Assembly: GCF_024347215.1 (NCBI RefSeq)
Contig: NZ_AP025282.1
Span: forward strand, 4,278,001-4,342,000
Origin: Aliamphritea ceti
GTDB lineage: Bacteria > Pseudomonadota > Gammaproteobacteria > Pseudomonadales > Balneatricaceae
Reading direction: 5' to 3'
Length of the DNA: 64,000 bases
Shown here in pieces: positions 35,361-44,720 of this stretch. Under the pieces are notes generated by a model. That model did no database searches. It had not been told where the DNA came from and saw only the letters and a program-made list of their open reading frames with translations. Every line of letters begins with the position of its first letter. Position 1 is the first letter of the stretch. Position numbers and translations under genes: made by a program.

Positions 35361-36545
35361 ATGACAAACACAACAGATGAGCACGTAAAGCAAAAAGTTA
35401 CGCATAAAGATGTAAAAGCTGGTGAGGCATTAAGCTGGGATATCTTTTCCGCTGGCGGATCTTTACTGCTATCTAAAGGGCATGTCATTAAAAGTGATGA
35501 CCAGATAGGTCAGCTGATCGCCCGGGGAGCTTGCTACTACTGCTCCCCTGAAGAAGTGACAGCAACTAAACAACAGGGCCGTGATCCGAACGAACCCGCG
35601 GTGAGTTTTCTCATCATCGATACCCTGCTCAATCATCTTAACGGTGCGTTTAGTATCCTGCACGAGCCAGACGATTCTACCTTTATAAACCGGATAATGC
35701 GTATTGCACTGGACATACAGTACGCCTGTGATGAAAACACCGATGCAATGGTAGGCAGTATTCAGCTTAATCAGGTAGCGCCCAACTATCTCGCGCATCC
35801 TCTGCACAACGCAATCCTCTGCGAAGCAGCCTGTCGACGTCAGGGTAAAGGCCCTCTGGATCGCTTACCTATTCTCGTCGCCGCCCTGACTCAAAATATA
35901 GGGATGCTGGAAATTCAGGAAAAAGTTTTTCATCAGGAAGAAGCACTAACAGCTGAGCAGAAAAATATTATCGATGCACATCCGGAACGTGGGCATGAGT
36001 TACTCGTACAGCATGGTGTTACAGAAAAACGCTGGCTCACTGCTATTTATCAACACCACGAACGTATTGATGGCAGCGGCTACCCAAACGGCATCAGCGG
36101 TGAAGAACTGAGTGAAGACGCCAAGTTGCTGGCAATCACCGATAACTACACCGCCCTGATTCGTCCCCGCTCTTACCGTAGCCGGATTCTTCACAAAGAC
36201 GCACTTCGCCAAATACTGCAACAACGCGGCAGTTCAATTGACGGGGATCTTGTCACCCTGTTAATCAATGCTATTGGTATCTACTCACCAGGCAGCCTCA
36301 TCATCCTGAACAGCGGAGAAATAGGCATAGTTACCCGGTTGACCAAGAAACTTGATGAACCGCTGATTCGCCTGATCAGTAACGCACAGGCGGAATCTGT
36401 TGAAATAGGTGATGAAATGGCAACAGGTGGCGAGACCGGCGTCATCGTCAAGAATATGCTCTGTGCTAAAGAACATCAGCACCTGCTAAAAGATCTGGGA
36501 ACAGTCTGGCCAATGCAACACCCCTTAGCCAGAGATGAAATGTAG
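35361..36545 (+). CDS. HD-GYP-related protein with degenerate HD site
   Basis: 394 residues with no membrane segment. The N-terminal module (about 8-62, DVKAGEALSWDIFSAGG...LIARGACYY) is common ahead of HD-GYP domains. The HD-GYP part (about 140-300) keeps HPLH, HPERGHELL and HHERIDGSGYP (232-242). However, the normal HDIGK metal-site motif reads QNIGM (about 178-182), so both the His and Asp metal ligands are replaced. Hydrolysis of c-di-GMP is therefore doubtful; it may be a c-di-GMP or protein-binding effector. A C-terminal region follows (YSPGSLIILNSGEIGIV), as in other HD-GYP proteins. It stands alone between the Fur-controlled operon and a shared terminator. Confidence 0.85.
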   Translation: MTNTTDEHVKQKVTHKDVKAGEALSWDIFSAGGSLLLSKGHVIKSDDQIGQLIARGACYYCSPEEVTATKQQGRDPNEPAVSFLIIDTLLNHLNGAFSILHEPDDSTFINRIMRIALDIQYACDENTDAMVGSIQLNQVAPNYLAHPLHNAILCEAACRRQGKGPLDRLPILVAALTQNIGMLEIQEKVFHQEEALTAEQKNIIDAHPERGHELLVQHGVTEKRWLTAIYQHHERIDGSGYPNGISGEELSEDAKLLAITDNYTALIRPRSYRSRILHKDALRQILQQRGSSIDGDLVTLLINAIGIYSPGSLIILNSGEIGIVTRLTKKLDEPLIRLISNAQAESVEIGDEMATGGETGVIVKNMLCAKEHQHLLKDLGTVWPMQHPLARDEM

Positions 36546-36662
36546 TTATCAGATCGCTCATCCCCCCTCCCCTTAAGATGCTTAAAAATCGTAAATATAC
36601 CCATCAAATAAGCCTGCACATCACTTCTGAGCCCCTCCCCCAAGCGGAGAAAAAGCAGATGT

Positions 36663-36700
36663 AAAAAGCCCGCACAGGTAAAACCAGTGCGGGCTTTTTT
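36663..36700. terminator. Bidirectional rho-independent terminator
   Basis: AAAAAGCCCGCAC (36663-36675) and GTGCGGGCTTTTT (36687-36699) form a perfect 13-bp stem with an 11-nt loop and T-runs on both strands. It separates the convergent HD-GYP-like and chemoreceptor genes. Confidence 0.92.
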
Positions 36701-36760
36701 ATCAGTGTTAGTTAGCCGCTATAGTTAGCGGCTCTTCCACTAAGAGAATGAAGACTTAGC

Positions 36761-39700
36761 TCAAAACTCTTCCCATTCATTACCCGCGTTCTGTGCAAAA
36801 TCAACCGGACGGCTGGTTTTAGCCTTCACCGGTGATTCAACAACCCGCTGTTCATTGGCCGATCCCATCAGCTTACTCAGCGCTTCGCTCTGAGGTACCG
36901 CAGCCGTCTGATCATTTCCACCTACCGAGAAGAAGGCAATCAGATCCATCATCTGTTGTGCCTGCTGGTTGACCGACTCACTCGCCGCTGCGGTTTGTTC
37001 CACCAGCGCTGCATTCTGCTGAGTGCCTTCATCCATTGAGCCAATGGCAATATTTACCTGCTCGATACCACTTGCCTGCTCCTGGCTGGCAGCAGCAATT
37101 TCAGCAACGATATCGCTTACTTCTTTAATAGATTTCACAATCTGTTCCAGTGATTCTCCGGACTCACCAACCAGGCGGGTACCTTCCTCCACTTTCACAA
37201 CACTTTCGTTAATCAGATCTTTAATATCTTTTGCTGCACTGGCGCTACGCTGTGCCAAACTGCGCACTTCCGATGCAACCACAGCAAAACCTCGTCCCTG
37301 CTCACCGGCACGGGCAGCCTCAACCGCTGCATTCAGTGCCAGCAGGTTAGTCTGGAATGCGATTTCATCAATAACGCCGATAATTTCAACAATTTGCTTA
37401 CTGCTCTGATTAATCGTCGACATTGCTTCAGCAGACTCACCGGCAACCCGGCCACCCTGCTCGGCCTGATCTCGCGCACCACTGGCAAGCTCGTTTGCCC
37501 GACGCGCATTATCAGCATTCTGTTTCACTGTGGCAGTCATCTCTTCCATACTGGAAGCGGTTTCTTCCAGGCTCGCAGCCTGATCCTCAGTACGCTGACT
37601 CAGTACCGTATTACCCTGGGCAATTTCACCGGCACCGTGATTTATTTGCTGACCACTGGAACGGATATTCATCACCGTACCACTCAGTTGATCCATAGTG
37701 GCGTTCAGTGCCTGATCAAGCGCCTCAAACTCGCCCTGGAACTCGCCTTCCATACGCTCCTGCAGGTTACCTTCCGCCAGCTCAGACAGTACCCGACGTA
37801 CCTCCTTAATTGGCACCACAACAGTATCAAGCATCTGGTTTACACCATCACTGATGGTTTTCATGAAACCGTCGTAGCTTGTGGTATCTAAACGATCATC
37901 CAGCTCACCGGCAACTGAACGGGCAATCAGTGCTTCGATCTGTTTCTCGGCATCCAACTGTTCAGTGATATCGCTCCATTCAACAACAGTACCTAAACGC
38001 TGGCCTACTTCATTCACAACAGGATTAGCAATCAGGCTGAAATGACGATCTCCAATCTGAATATTTTTGCGATAAGTAGAGGTAACTTTCTCTAACACCT
38101 GACCTTGCTGGTCAGAGCCTTTAAAGAACATCTCGAACTTAGCACCCTGCAAAGCATCCACATCGAAGTCTGGTAATTCCTGACGTATCGCTTCTTCAGC
38201 ATTACGCATCATGCTAACGACAGCAGGGTTAACATAAATGAGCTCACCGCTGTTATCCGCCAGCATGACATTACTGGATACGTTATCCAGAGCAACTTTC
38301 ACACGCAGAGCTGCTTCAGCTTTTGCCCGGCTCTCATTCAGTTCACAGCCCAGTTTAATTTGCATACTGGTCAGGGCACGCAATACATCGCCAGTTTCAT
38401 CCTTCTGGCTCCGGTCTACCTGAGTCGTGAAATTGCCACCGGAAATCGCTTCGAACATATTAATAGCAGTACTCAGTGGCTGAGTAATGCCCCGCACTGT
38501 CCGCCAGTAAAGGAATAAGGCTAACCCGATAATCAGCATTACCACACCCAGCTCAATGCCCTGAGTTATGCGCAAATTATTTACCCGGTCAGTAAGCAAG
38601 TAATTCAATTGATGTTCAGATTCATCAAACAGAGCAAATACATGATCAATGACCTCAGTACCCTGAGAGAAGTAAGCAGTACTGGCAATGCTCATCCGTT
38701 GCGACAGTACCTGCTCATCAACAAGTTTCAGGTATTCTGTCGCTTCACGCACAACTTCATCCACATCACCTTTAAGAAGTGTTTTCAGCTGAGGGTTCGC
38801 TTTAAACAGTGACTGATAACGGTCTTCCATATCATGAACCGTTTTTTCAGCCTGGCCGTGCATGACCAGAATTGCATCGCGTTGGGATTCACTCATAACC
38901 CCGCTGGCAATCGCAGCACTGCCTGTTCCGCGCATAATACCGAGTGTATTCGTCAGTGGTAACAATTCATTCACTGTCAAAGTAATCAACAATGAAGAAT
39001 CCTGGTTTGGATCAACAACCATTCCCGACTTATCCGAAATATGTACGACAAAATCAAATAGTGAATTGATAATGGCACTATGGCTGGCAAAACTTTGCTG
39101 AGCATTCAGACTACTCAAACGATTTTCCAACGCAGACCATTGCGCTTTAAGCGACTGCCACTCAGTGCTTAACTTCAGTTCAGAACCGTATTCAGCATTC
39201 ACTGTATCAATGGCGGTAATACTGCTGGCGATACTATTTTTCAATTCTGCCAGCCGCCCTGACTGACTGACATCCCCAGCAAGATAGGCAGCGGTTCGTC
39301 CGCGATGCTCAGCTATATTTTGCTGCAAAGTACGTAATGGCAAAATAAATTCAACGCCGTGTACTTCATCCTGTGCTTTAGTAATTTCATGGTTTTGATC
39401 GACCACCACCATGAACAGCAGCGCCAACAATGGAATCAACACCATTGCCAGAGAAAATGATAATTTCTGGAACAATCTCCAACGGGAGAAAAAATTAAAA
39501 CGCTGCCAGCGACGGGCTGCATGTAAAGTGGCTTTACCGGCATTGATATTGCGGTACAGAGTATCTGCTTCGTCTATCTGCTGGCGGCTGGGTTTAGAAC
39601 GCACAGACATATAGCCACTGACATGGCCATTTTCTTTAATCGGTGTCACGTTAGCCTGAACCCAGTAATAATCACCGTTTTTACAACGGTTTTTTACCAT

Positions 39701-39943
39701 ACCGATCCAGGGCTCCTCTGAATGGAGAGTGTCCCATAAATCCTGAAATGCAGCAGGCGGCATATCCGGATGCCTAACCACATTGTGGCTTTGGCCAATC
39801 AGTTCATCTAGCGTGAATCCACTAACATCCACGAAGTCCTGATTACATTCGGTTATGACTCCCTTCAGATCAGTCTTGGAGACCAGCTCCTGACCTTCCT
39901 GCATTACGACTTCCGTTTCAGTAACCGGCATATTGATCTTCAT
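36761..39943 (-). CDS. Aer-like methyl-accepting chemotaxis protein with two PAS domains
   Basis: 1060 residues from the ATG at 39943, chosen because GGGAGAG lies 7 nt upstream; the frame is open for 29 more codons. An N-terminal Aer-type PAS domain (about 15-120: ITECNQDFVDVSGFTLDELIG, NVVRHPDMPP) is usual for redox/FAD sensing. It is followed by TM1 (about 165-190), a large periplasmic helical domain, TM2 (about 470-490), HAMP, a second PAS (about 545-650), further HAMP-like helices and the signalling hairpin (EIAFQTNLLALNAAVEAARAGEQGRGFAVV). The C-terminus ends EWEEF, similar to a CheR/CheB-binding pentapeptide. It would control swimming through CheA/CheW, which are not in the window. Confidence 0.92.
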   Translation of the reverse strand: MKINMPVTETEVVMQEGQELVSKTDLKGVITECNQDFVDVSGFTLDELIGQSHNVVRHPDMPPAAFQDLWDTLHSEEPWIGMVKNRCKNGDYYWVQANVTPIKENGHVSGYMSVRSKPSRQQIDEADTLYRNINAGKATLHAARRWQRFNFFSRWRLFQKLSFSLAMVLIPLLALLFMVVVDQNHEITKAQDEVHGVEFILPLRTLQQNIAEHRGRTAAYLAGDVSQSGRLAELKNSIASSITAIDTVNAEYGSELKLSTEWQSLKAQWSALENRLSSLNAQQSFASHSAIINSLFDFVVHISDKSGMVVDPNQDSSLLITLTVNELLPLTNTLGIMRGTGSAAIASGVMSESQRDAILVMHGQAEKTVHDMEDRYQSLFKANPQLKTLLKGDVDEVVREATEYLKLVDEQVLSQRMSIASTAYFSQGTEVIDHVFALFDESEHQLNYLLTDRVNNLRITQGIELGVVMLIIGLALFLYWRTVRGITQPLSTAINMFEAISGGNFTTQVDRSQKDETGDVLRALTSMQIKLGCELNESRAKAEAALRVKVALDNVSSNVMLADNSGELIYVNPAVVSMMRNAEEAIRQELPDFDVDALQGAKFEMFFKGSDQQGQVLEKVTSTYRKNIQIGDRHFSLIANPVVNEVGQRLGTVVEWSDITEQLDAEKQIEALIARSVAGELDDRLDTTSYDGFMKTISDGVNQMLDTVVVPIKEVRRVLSELAEGNLQERMEGEFQGEFEALDQALNATMDQLSGTVMNIRSSGQQINHGAGEIAQGNTVLSQRTEDQAASLEETASSMEEMTATVKQNADNARRANELASGARDQAEQGGRVAGESAEAMSTINQSSKQIVEIIGVIDEIAFQTNLLALNAAVEAARAGEQGRGFAVVASEVRSLAQRSASAAKDIKDLINESVVKVEEGTRLVGESGESLEQIVKSIKEVSDIVAEIAAASQEQASGIEQVNIAIGSMDEGTQQNAALVEQTAAASESVNQQAQQMMDLIAFFSVGGNDQTAAVPQSEALSKLMGSANEQRVVESPVKAKTSRPVDFAQNAGNEWEEF

Positions 39944-40331
39944 GCACACTCTCCCATGCGTTTTCCCAGCAATCAGTCCAGACTTATTTTTTCTGCTTCC
40001 GTATCCCTGAAGGAACATCGTCCAGAGCATCTTTTACGATATGATCAGGCTTCACCTGAACCCGGCTTACTCCGGTCATCCCGGGTAAACAACGGTTCAC
40101 ATCCGCATACAGCATAGGAGGGTTAACGTCGCTTTGAATAGCAACATAACCATTTGATTGACCATTTTGAGGGGAGAAGTTTATTTTTACTGAGTTTTGT
40201 TAACTTAGCCTTACAAATCATCAAGGTAAATCAACTCATTCTGATGACGAAAAAGTCCATTTACAAAGCATCCTTCAATTCTCAGCACAGCATTACCAAA
40301 GCAAAACAAAATAAAACAACGGGTTTCGTAA
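39944..40331. other. Region upstream of the Aer-like receptor gene
   Basis: 388 bp between two minus-strand genes. It must hold the receptor promoter. I found no clear flagellar sigma-28 motif (TAAA-N15-GCCGATAA) and no RNA. Short ORFs here lack ribosome sites and family features. Confidence 0.4.
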
Positions 40332-41000
40332 TCAAGAACCATCTGGTAATAACACTTTATATGCCTGCAACGCATCACTGACATCCTGACGGGGATTACT
40401 GGCCATTCGCTGATAATGATCCAACGTCTGTTGCAGATAAGCCATATGCATATCATCACTGAAATCCCACATGCTATCCCCAACCAAACTTATCGGCTGG
40501 CCGGCATTTACTGCCACATGCATAATTTCATAATAATGCTGTTTTTCCTTAAGCAAACATTCACTGACCATCCCCAGAGAGAGCCCTGCCAGTGCCTGCC
40601 GAACTTTATAGTTGTGATATACAGGACAAAGCAAAAACTCCAACGGTAAATGTGGATGAGCCTGTCGAATTGCAGACACTAGCTCTATCAGTAAATCACC
40701 ACCCACACCGGCAATAATAATTAACTGTGGCTGCTTATTCTTTGCATGTTTTTCCAATGGTAAGTCAGCAACATCCATACAATGTACTTGCCAGTTCTGA
40801 TCCGCGTAATACTGCTGAAGCCTTGTTTCCAGTTTTGTCATTAATGCAGGCACTACATCCACAAAATGAACACAGTCAGCGCGACCGCCATCCAGTAATA
40901 ACTGTCCCAGAAATCCATGATCACAGCAGCAGTCCCAGATATGCGAATACCGCTCACGAACCATTAAATTTAGTTGTTGAATACGCAGGCTGATTTTCAC
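40332..41000 (-). CDS. TrmK-family SAM-dependent methyltransferase
   Basis: 222 residues resembling the TrmK family (tRNA adenine-22 N1-methyltransferase). The start RIQQLNLMV is followed by an SAM motif I variant WDCCCDHGFLGQLLL (TrmK has DIGTDHAYLP), then CMDVADLPL and the IAGVGGDLLIELV segment equivalent to AGMGG. The C-terminal third is also like TrmK in length. Gram-negative members are often annotated this way without proof of the tRNA target. It is a single gene on its strand. Confidence 0.7.
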   Translation of the reverse strand: MKISLRIQQLNLMVRERYSHIWDCCCDHGFLGQLLLDGGRADCVHFVDVVPALMTKLETRLQQYYADQNWQVHCMDVADLPLEKHAKNKQPQLIIIAGVGGDLLIELVSAIRQAHPHLPLEFLLCPVYHNYKVRQALAGLSLGMVSECLLKEKQHYYEIMHVAVNAGQPISLVGDSMWDFSDDMHMAYLQQTLDHYQRMASNPRQDVSDALQAYKVLLPDGS

Positions 41001-41430
41001 CGGGAATTACCATTAAACAATACAAAAAGGCGCGTCAGTTTAACTCAGTCAGGCGGGCACGTCATAAACCGATTCAAAGAAGGTATGTAACAGCACACCC
41101 ATCAAGCTGCAGAGTAAACAAACCAGTAACAGGCATTCAACTTTAGTCGATACAATTTGACTTTAATCAAAAATTGAGCGGCAAAATCATGTCACAATTA
41201 TCTAATACGTATTGTTTTATAAGAACTTTTTAAACTGAACACGAACAAACACAATTTGAGTAATAAACGTACAATCAACAATTTAAATGCACTATATATA
41301 ATGTATTATTTTGCTATGTAGCACGCTAAGTAACGTTGGTACCTCACGACCAGCCAAACCTATGCAGTCCAACACAATCAACATGTTGTTTTCATAGATT
41401 AGGGCAATTCCCCCTCCCTAAGGAGCTGTT
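41001..41430. other. Intergenic region upstream of the NIT-domain receptor
   Basis: 430 bp, AT-rich, between divergent genes. It includes a very AT-rich run near 41280-41315 (TATATATAATGTATTATTTT) that is likely promoter DNA. AAGGAG just precedes the ATG at 41431. No ORF or RNA is supported. Confidence 0.45.
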
Positions 41431-43419
41431 ATGTCATTTTTCAGAAACCTTTCGATCCGATCAAAACTACAGATCATTATATTGCTTCCCTTAAGTATTC
41501 TGTGCCTGTGTATGATCAGTATTCTGAGCGATAAATACACTGTCGCAGAAGATTATGAGGAAACCGCACATTTGATAGAGCTATCTGTCGCGGCAAGTGA
41601 GCTGGTCCACGAGATCCAAAAAGAACGGGGCGCTACCGCTATTTATCTGGGTAGCCAGGGTAAACGGTTTAAAACTGAATTGGGTAATCAGCGTCGTCTG
41701 ACTAATACAGCGATGAAGGCCTACAGACAGGTTGCTACTAAAACGCTTGACGAGTACCAGGAAGACTCATTACAGCAGCCATTAAATGCCATAAGTTCTG
41801 ATCTGACCCAGCTAGAGAGCTTACGCGGAAAGATTTCATCATTGAATGTGCCGGCGCCTCAGGCAATTGGTTTCCTGACAGCCCTGAACGGCAAGATGCT
41901 GGCAATTACATCAGACCTGTCTGGTATGGTTGACGACGTTACTATCTCGAACCGCGCTTCCGCCTATTACTACATGATGCAAAGCAAAGAACGCGCAGGC
42001 ATCGAGCGTGCAGTATTAAGCGGTGTATTCGTTAGAGACACAGCCACCGCTAAACAAAAAGAAAAGTACATTTCCCTGGCTGTTGAACAGAACGCACTGA
42101 TGCAGGTTTTCCAAAAATTCGCCACTCAGTCTAATCAGCAAACAGTAAACCGCTTATTGCAAAACCCTGCTGTGGCAGAAGTTAACCGGATGCGTCAGGC
42201 AGCCTGGGCAGCTGATAGCGGCTTCGGAATTGATGCTAATGCCTGGTTTAAGCAATCAACCGCGCGTATCAATCTGCTGAAGCAGGCAGAAGATGTGCTT
42301 TCAGGTGGCCTGATTACACTTGTGACAGATAAACAATATGCGGCTAATAGTACACTCTACAGCGTACTGGCTGCCGCTTTACTGATCATCAGTGCAACCA
42401 TTGCACTGAGTGTAATGACGCAACGTCAGATAGCACTGCAGTTAAAAGACATTATTGAAGGCCTGACCCAGTTAGGCGAGCACTCCAACCTGCGGGTTAA
42501 AGTTACTCCGCGCAGTGAAGATGACCTGGGCCGCCTGGCAGTCATTTTCAATAACATGGTTGATGGCATCCGCAAACTGGTAGATGACATTCAGCAAGCC
42601 GGCCACAGTATGCAAAACACTGTTGATACCATGCAGAATGTATCCTCTGATGTACGCACCCAGATGGTCAGCGGTCAGGATCAGACCAACATGGTTGCAG
42701 CAGCCATGTATGAAATGGCAACTTCAATCCAGGAAGTCGCCACTAACTGCTCTATGGCTGCAGATCAGTCTAATGCAACCAACATTTCTGCAGAATCCGG
42801 CAAGCAGTTGCTGCAAAAAACCCGTGAAGACGTTAACACTCTGGACGGCACTTTACTTGAGACCCGAGACATTATTGGGCAGGTCGCCAGTGATAGTGAA
42901 GAAATCGGCAGTGTACTGGATGTCATCAAAGGCGTTTCTGAACAGACAAACCTGTTGGCACTGAATGCCGCAATCGAAGCAGCCCGAGCCGGTGAACAGG
43001 GCCGCGGCTTTGCAGTCGTCGCTGATGAAGTCCGTACACTGGCACAACGCACCCGCGAATCAACCATTCGTATTGAAGAAATGATCGACAAGCTACAAAA
43101 CGGCAGCCAGAAAGCCGTTAACGCTATGACTCAGAGCCAGGAAAAAGCGGTCGCGACCCATACAAGTATTGGTTCTCTCGTAGAGCAGCTCACCGCCATC
43201 ATCGATCAGATATCTACAATCAATGATATGAATACCCAAAATGCGGCAGCAACTGAAGAGCAGTCAGCCACTGTTAATGAAATTAACGACAATATTCAAG
43301 AGATTCAGCAACGTTATAATGACAGCGCCGATAGTATGACTCAGCTAAGCAGCAGCTCTGATGGTGTACAGGACACATCTCAACAGCTCACTGCCAGCGT
43401 ACAACGTTTTCAGGTATAA
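41431..43419 (+). CDS. Methyl-accepting chemotaxis protein with NIT sensor domain
   Basis: 662 residues. TM1 is about 13-32. The periplasmic domain (about 35-300) carries the NIT (nitrate/nitrite-sensing type) signature LVHEIQKERGATAIYLGSQG and the AYYYMMQSKERAGIERA repeat of that motif. TM2 is about 306-328, followed by HAMP (LTQLGEHSNLRVKV...DDLGRLAVIFNNM) and a cytoplasmic signalling domain with EQTNLLALNAAIEAARAGEQGRGFAVVADEVR. Nitrate/nitrite is the family guess only. AAGGAG upstream supports the start. A strong hairpin follows the stop. Confidence 0.93.
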   Translation: MSFFRNLSIRSKLQIIILLPLSILCLCMISILSDKYTVAEDYEETAHLIELSVAASELVHEIQKERGATAIYLGSQGKRFKTELGNQRRLTNTAMKAYRQVATKTLDEYQEDSLQQPLNAISSDLTQLESLRGKISSLNVPAPQAIGFLTALNGKMLAITSDLSGMVDDVTISNRASAYYYMMQSKERAGIERAVLSGVFVRDTATAKQKEKYISLAVEQNALMQVFQKFATQSNQQTVNRLLQNPAVAEVNRMRQAAWAADSGFGIDANAWFKQSTARINLLKQAEDVLSGGLITLVTDKQYAANSTLYSVLAAALLIISATIALSVMTQRQIALQLKDIIEGLTQLGEHSNLRVKVTPRSEDDLGRLAVIFNNMVDGIRKLVDDIQQAGHSMQNTVDTMQNVSSDVRTQMVSGQDQTNMVAAAMYEMATSIQEVATNCSMAADQSNATNISAESGKQLLQKTREDVNTLDGTLLETRDIIGQVASDSEEIGSVLDVIKGVSEQTNLLALNAAIEAARAGEQGRGFAVVADEVRTLAQRTRESTIRIEEMIDKLQNGSQKAVNAMTQSQEKAVATHTSIGSLVEQLTAIIDQISTINDMNTQNAAATEEQSATVNEINDNIQEIQQRYNDSADSMTQLSSSSDGVQDTSQQLTASVQRFQV

Positions 43420-43757
43420 ACGGGTAACTTATTGAATACGCACATGAATACCCAAACTGGGCTATTCATGTGCTTAAAATACCAGATTTTATTGGGCAAC
43501 ATTACCTGTACACTTTGCGCGGGTATTGAGTCATTCCTTCAGACACTAACCAGTACGGTTAACCTGACGTGGAAAATTCCTGATAGCGTTTCTAATCTGA
43601 ATAGATACACCGAACAGCTAACTGCCAGGCAGACGCTCTTCAAACGGGTTACAGCGGAGTTTACGTAACCAGATGTCGTCCCGACATAAACAATACCGCA
43701 GTATGGATACTGATCAGTTTAAACCGATAAATATTACTGACACATACGGATCATCAA
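43420..43757. other. Gap between NIT receptor and cytochrome peroxidase genes
   Basis: 338 bp. It begins with the hairpin at 43440-43473. A 78-codon frame starting TTG at 43432 overlaps that hairpin and has no ribosome site or family features, so it is not called. The remainder should contain the promoter for the peroxidase-cyclase pair. Confidence 0.45.
43440..43473 (+). terminator. Strong stem-loop after NIT receptor gene (terminator-like, no T-run)
   Basis: GCACATGAATA (43440-43450) pairs perfectly with TATTCATGTGC (43463-43473), and CCC/GGG pair inside. No T-run follows (TTAAAAT), so it may protect mRNA or act with Rho. Confidence 0.55.
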
Positions 43758-44720
43758 TTGCGGCAGAGAGAACTACCCCTAATCTCCCTGATATGGATAT
43801 TGGCTTTACAGCTTTTACTGGCTGGGCTTAGCCATGCCCGCGAACCGCTTGCTCCGATTCAGCTACCTCAAACAGTCACACCAGAGATGTTGCTCGGTAA
43901 GCAACTCTTCTTTGATCAAACTTTATCTGCAGACAGCAAGACAAACTGTGCAAGCTGCCATCTGTTTAACCATGGCGGTAGCTATCCTAAAGACAAAACG
44001 CCGATGCATGACGGCAGCAAAAGCCGATATAACTCTCCATCTATTTTTAATTTATCGCAAAACTACCCGCTTGGCTGGGAAGGTCAGTTAATCTCCATGC
44101 AAGAACAAATGCACAGCCTGGTCGACCAACAAGTCAAAATGGGACTGAGTTGGAGCACAATCGAAACCCGGCTACAGCAACAACCTGAATATGTAGAACG
44201 TTTTGCAAAGCTTTATCCACAGGGCATCACCCGGGAAACTATTACTCAGGCGCTGGTGACTTATGAAATCGCTCTGACTACCCCAGCTCCTTTCGATGCT
44301 TACTTGCTGGGCGACACTAATGCGATCAGTGAAGACGCAAAACTGGGCTATGAACTGTTCAAACGTTATGGCTGTGTTTCATGCCATCAGGGTGAAAAAA
44401 TCGGCGGAAACTTACTGCAAAAAATAGGCGTTATAGAACCCTACGCTTATGATCCGGATGACAGTTCACTGGCAAGTCTGGGGCGCTATAACACCACCGG
44501 CAACAAAGCTGACATTCAGGTATTTCGTGTTCCCAGTTTACGTAATGTTGCCGATACTCCCCCCTATTTTCATGATGGTTCCGTCAGTACCCTCGAACAG
44601 GTTGTCAGCCTGATGTCCCGCCACCAGCTTGGACGGGAAATTCCAGAAACTGATATTAAACTTATCGTGGCATTTTTAAACAGCCTTAGTGGCTCGCCTC
44701 ATCCGAAATTAATGCCATGA
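43758..44720 (+). CDS. Di-heme cytochrome c peroxidase-family protein
   Basis: 320 residues with a signal peptide (about 1-28, ending LSHARE) and two c-type heme sites: CASCH (64-68) and CVSCH (206-210). Family markers include LGKQLFFDQTLS, SCHLFNHGG, RYNSPSIFNL and FRVPSLRNVADTPPYFHDGSVSTLEQVV, as in CcpA/MauG-type periplasmic peroxidases. It probably reduces H2O2 with electrons from a small c-type donor, but MauG-like oxidation of a protein is also possible. No ATG fits the signal peptide, so the start is TTG at 43758 with a weak ACGGA upstream. The stop overlaps the start of the diguanylate cyclase gene by 4 bp (ATGA), so they are translationally coupled. Confidence 0.9.
   Translation: MRQRELPLISLIWILALQLLLAGLSHAREPLAPIQLPQTVTPEMLLGKQLFFDQTLSADSKTNCASCHLFNHGGSYPKDKTPMHDGSKSRYNSPSIFNLSQNYPLGWEGQLISMQEQMHSLVDQQVKMGLSWSTIETRLQQQPEYVERFAKLYPQGITRETITQALVTYEIALTTPAPFDAYLLGDTNAISEDAKLGYELFKRYGCVSCHQGEKIGGNLLQKIGVIEPYAYDPDDSSLASLGRYNTTGNKADIQVFRVPSLRNVADTPPYFHDGSVSTLEQVVSLMSRHQLGREIPETDIKLIVAFLNSLSGSPHPKLMP

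Noticed and set aside
39944..40030. 29-residue N-terminal extension of the Aer-like receptor
   Set aside because: The PAS domain starts normally from the ATG at 39943, which has a good ribosome site. The extension is unlike the family.
43432..43668. 78-codon ORF after the NIT receptor gene
   Set aside because: TTG start, overlaps a strong hairpin, no ribosome site and no recognisable features.
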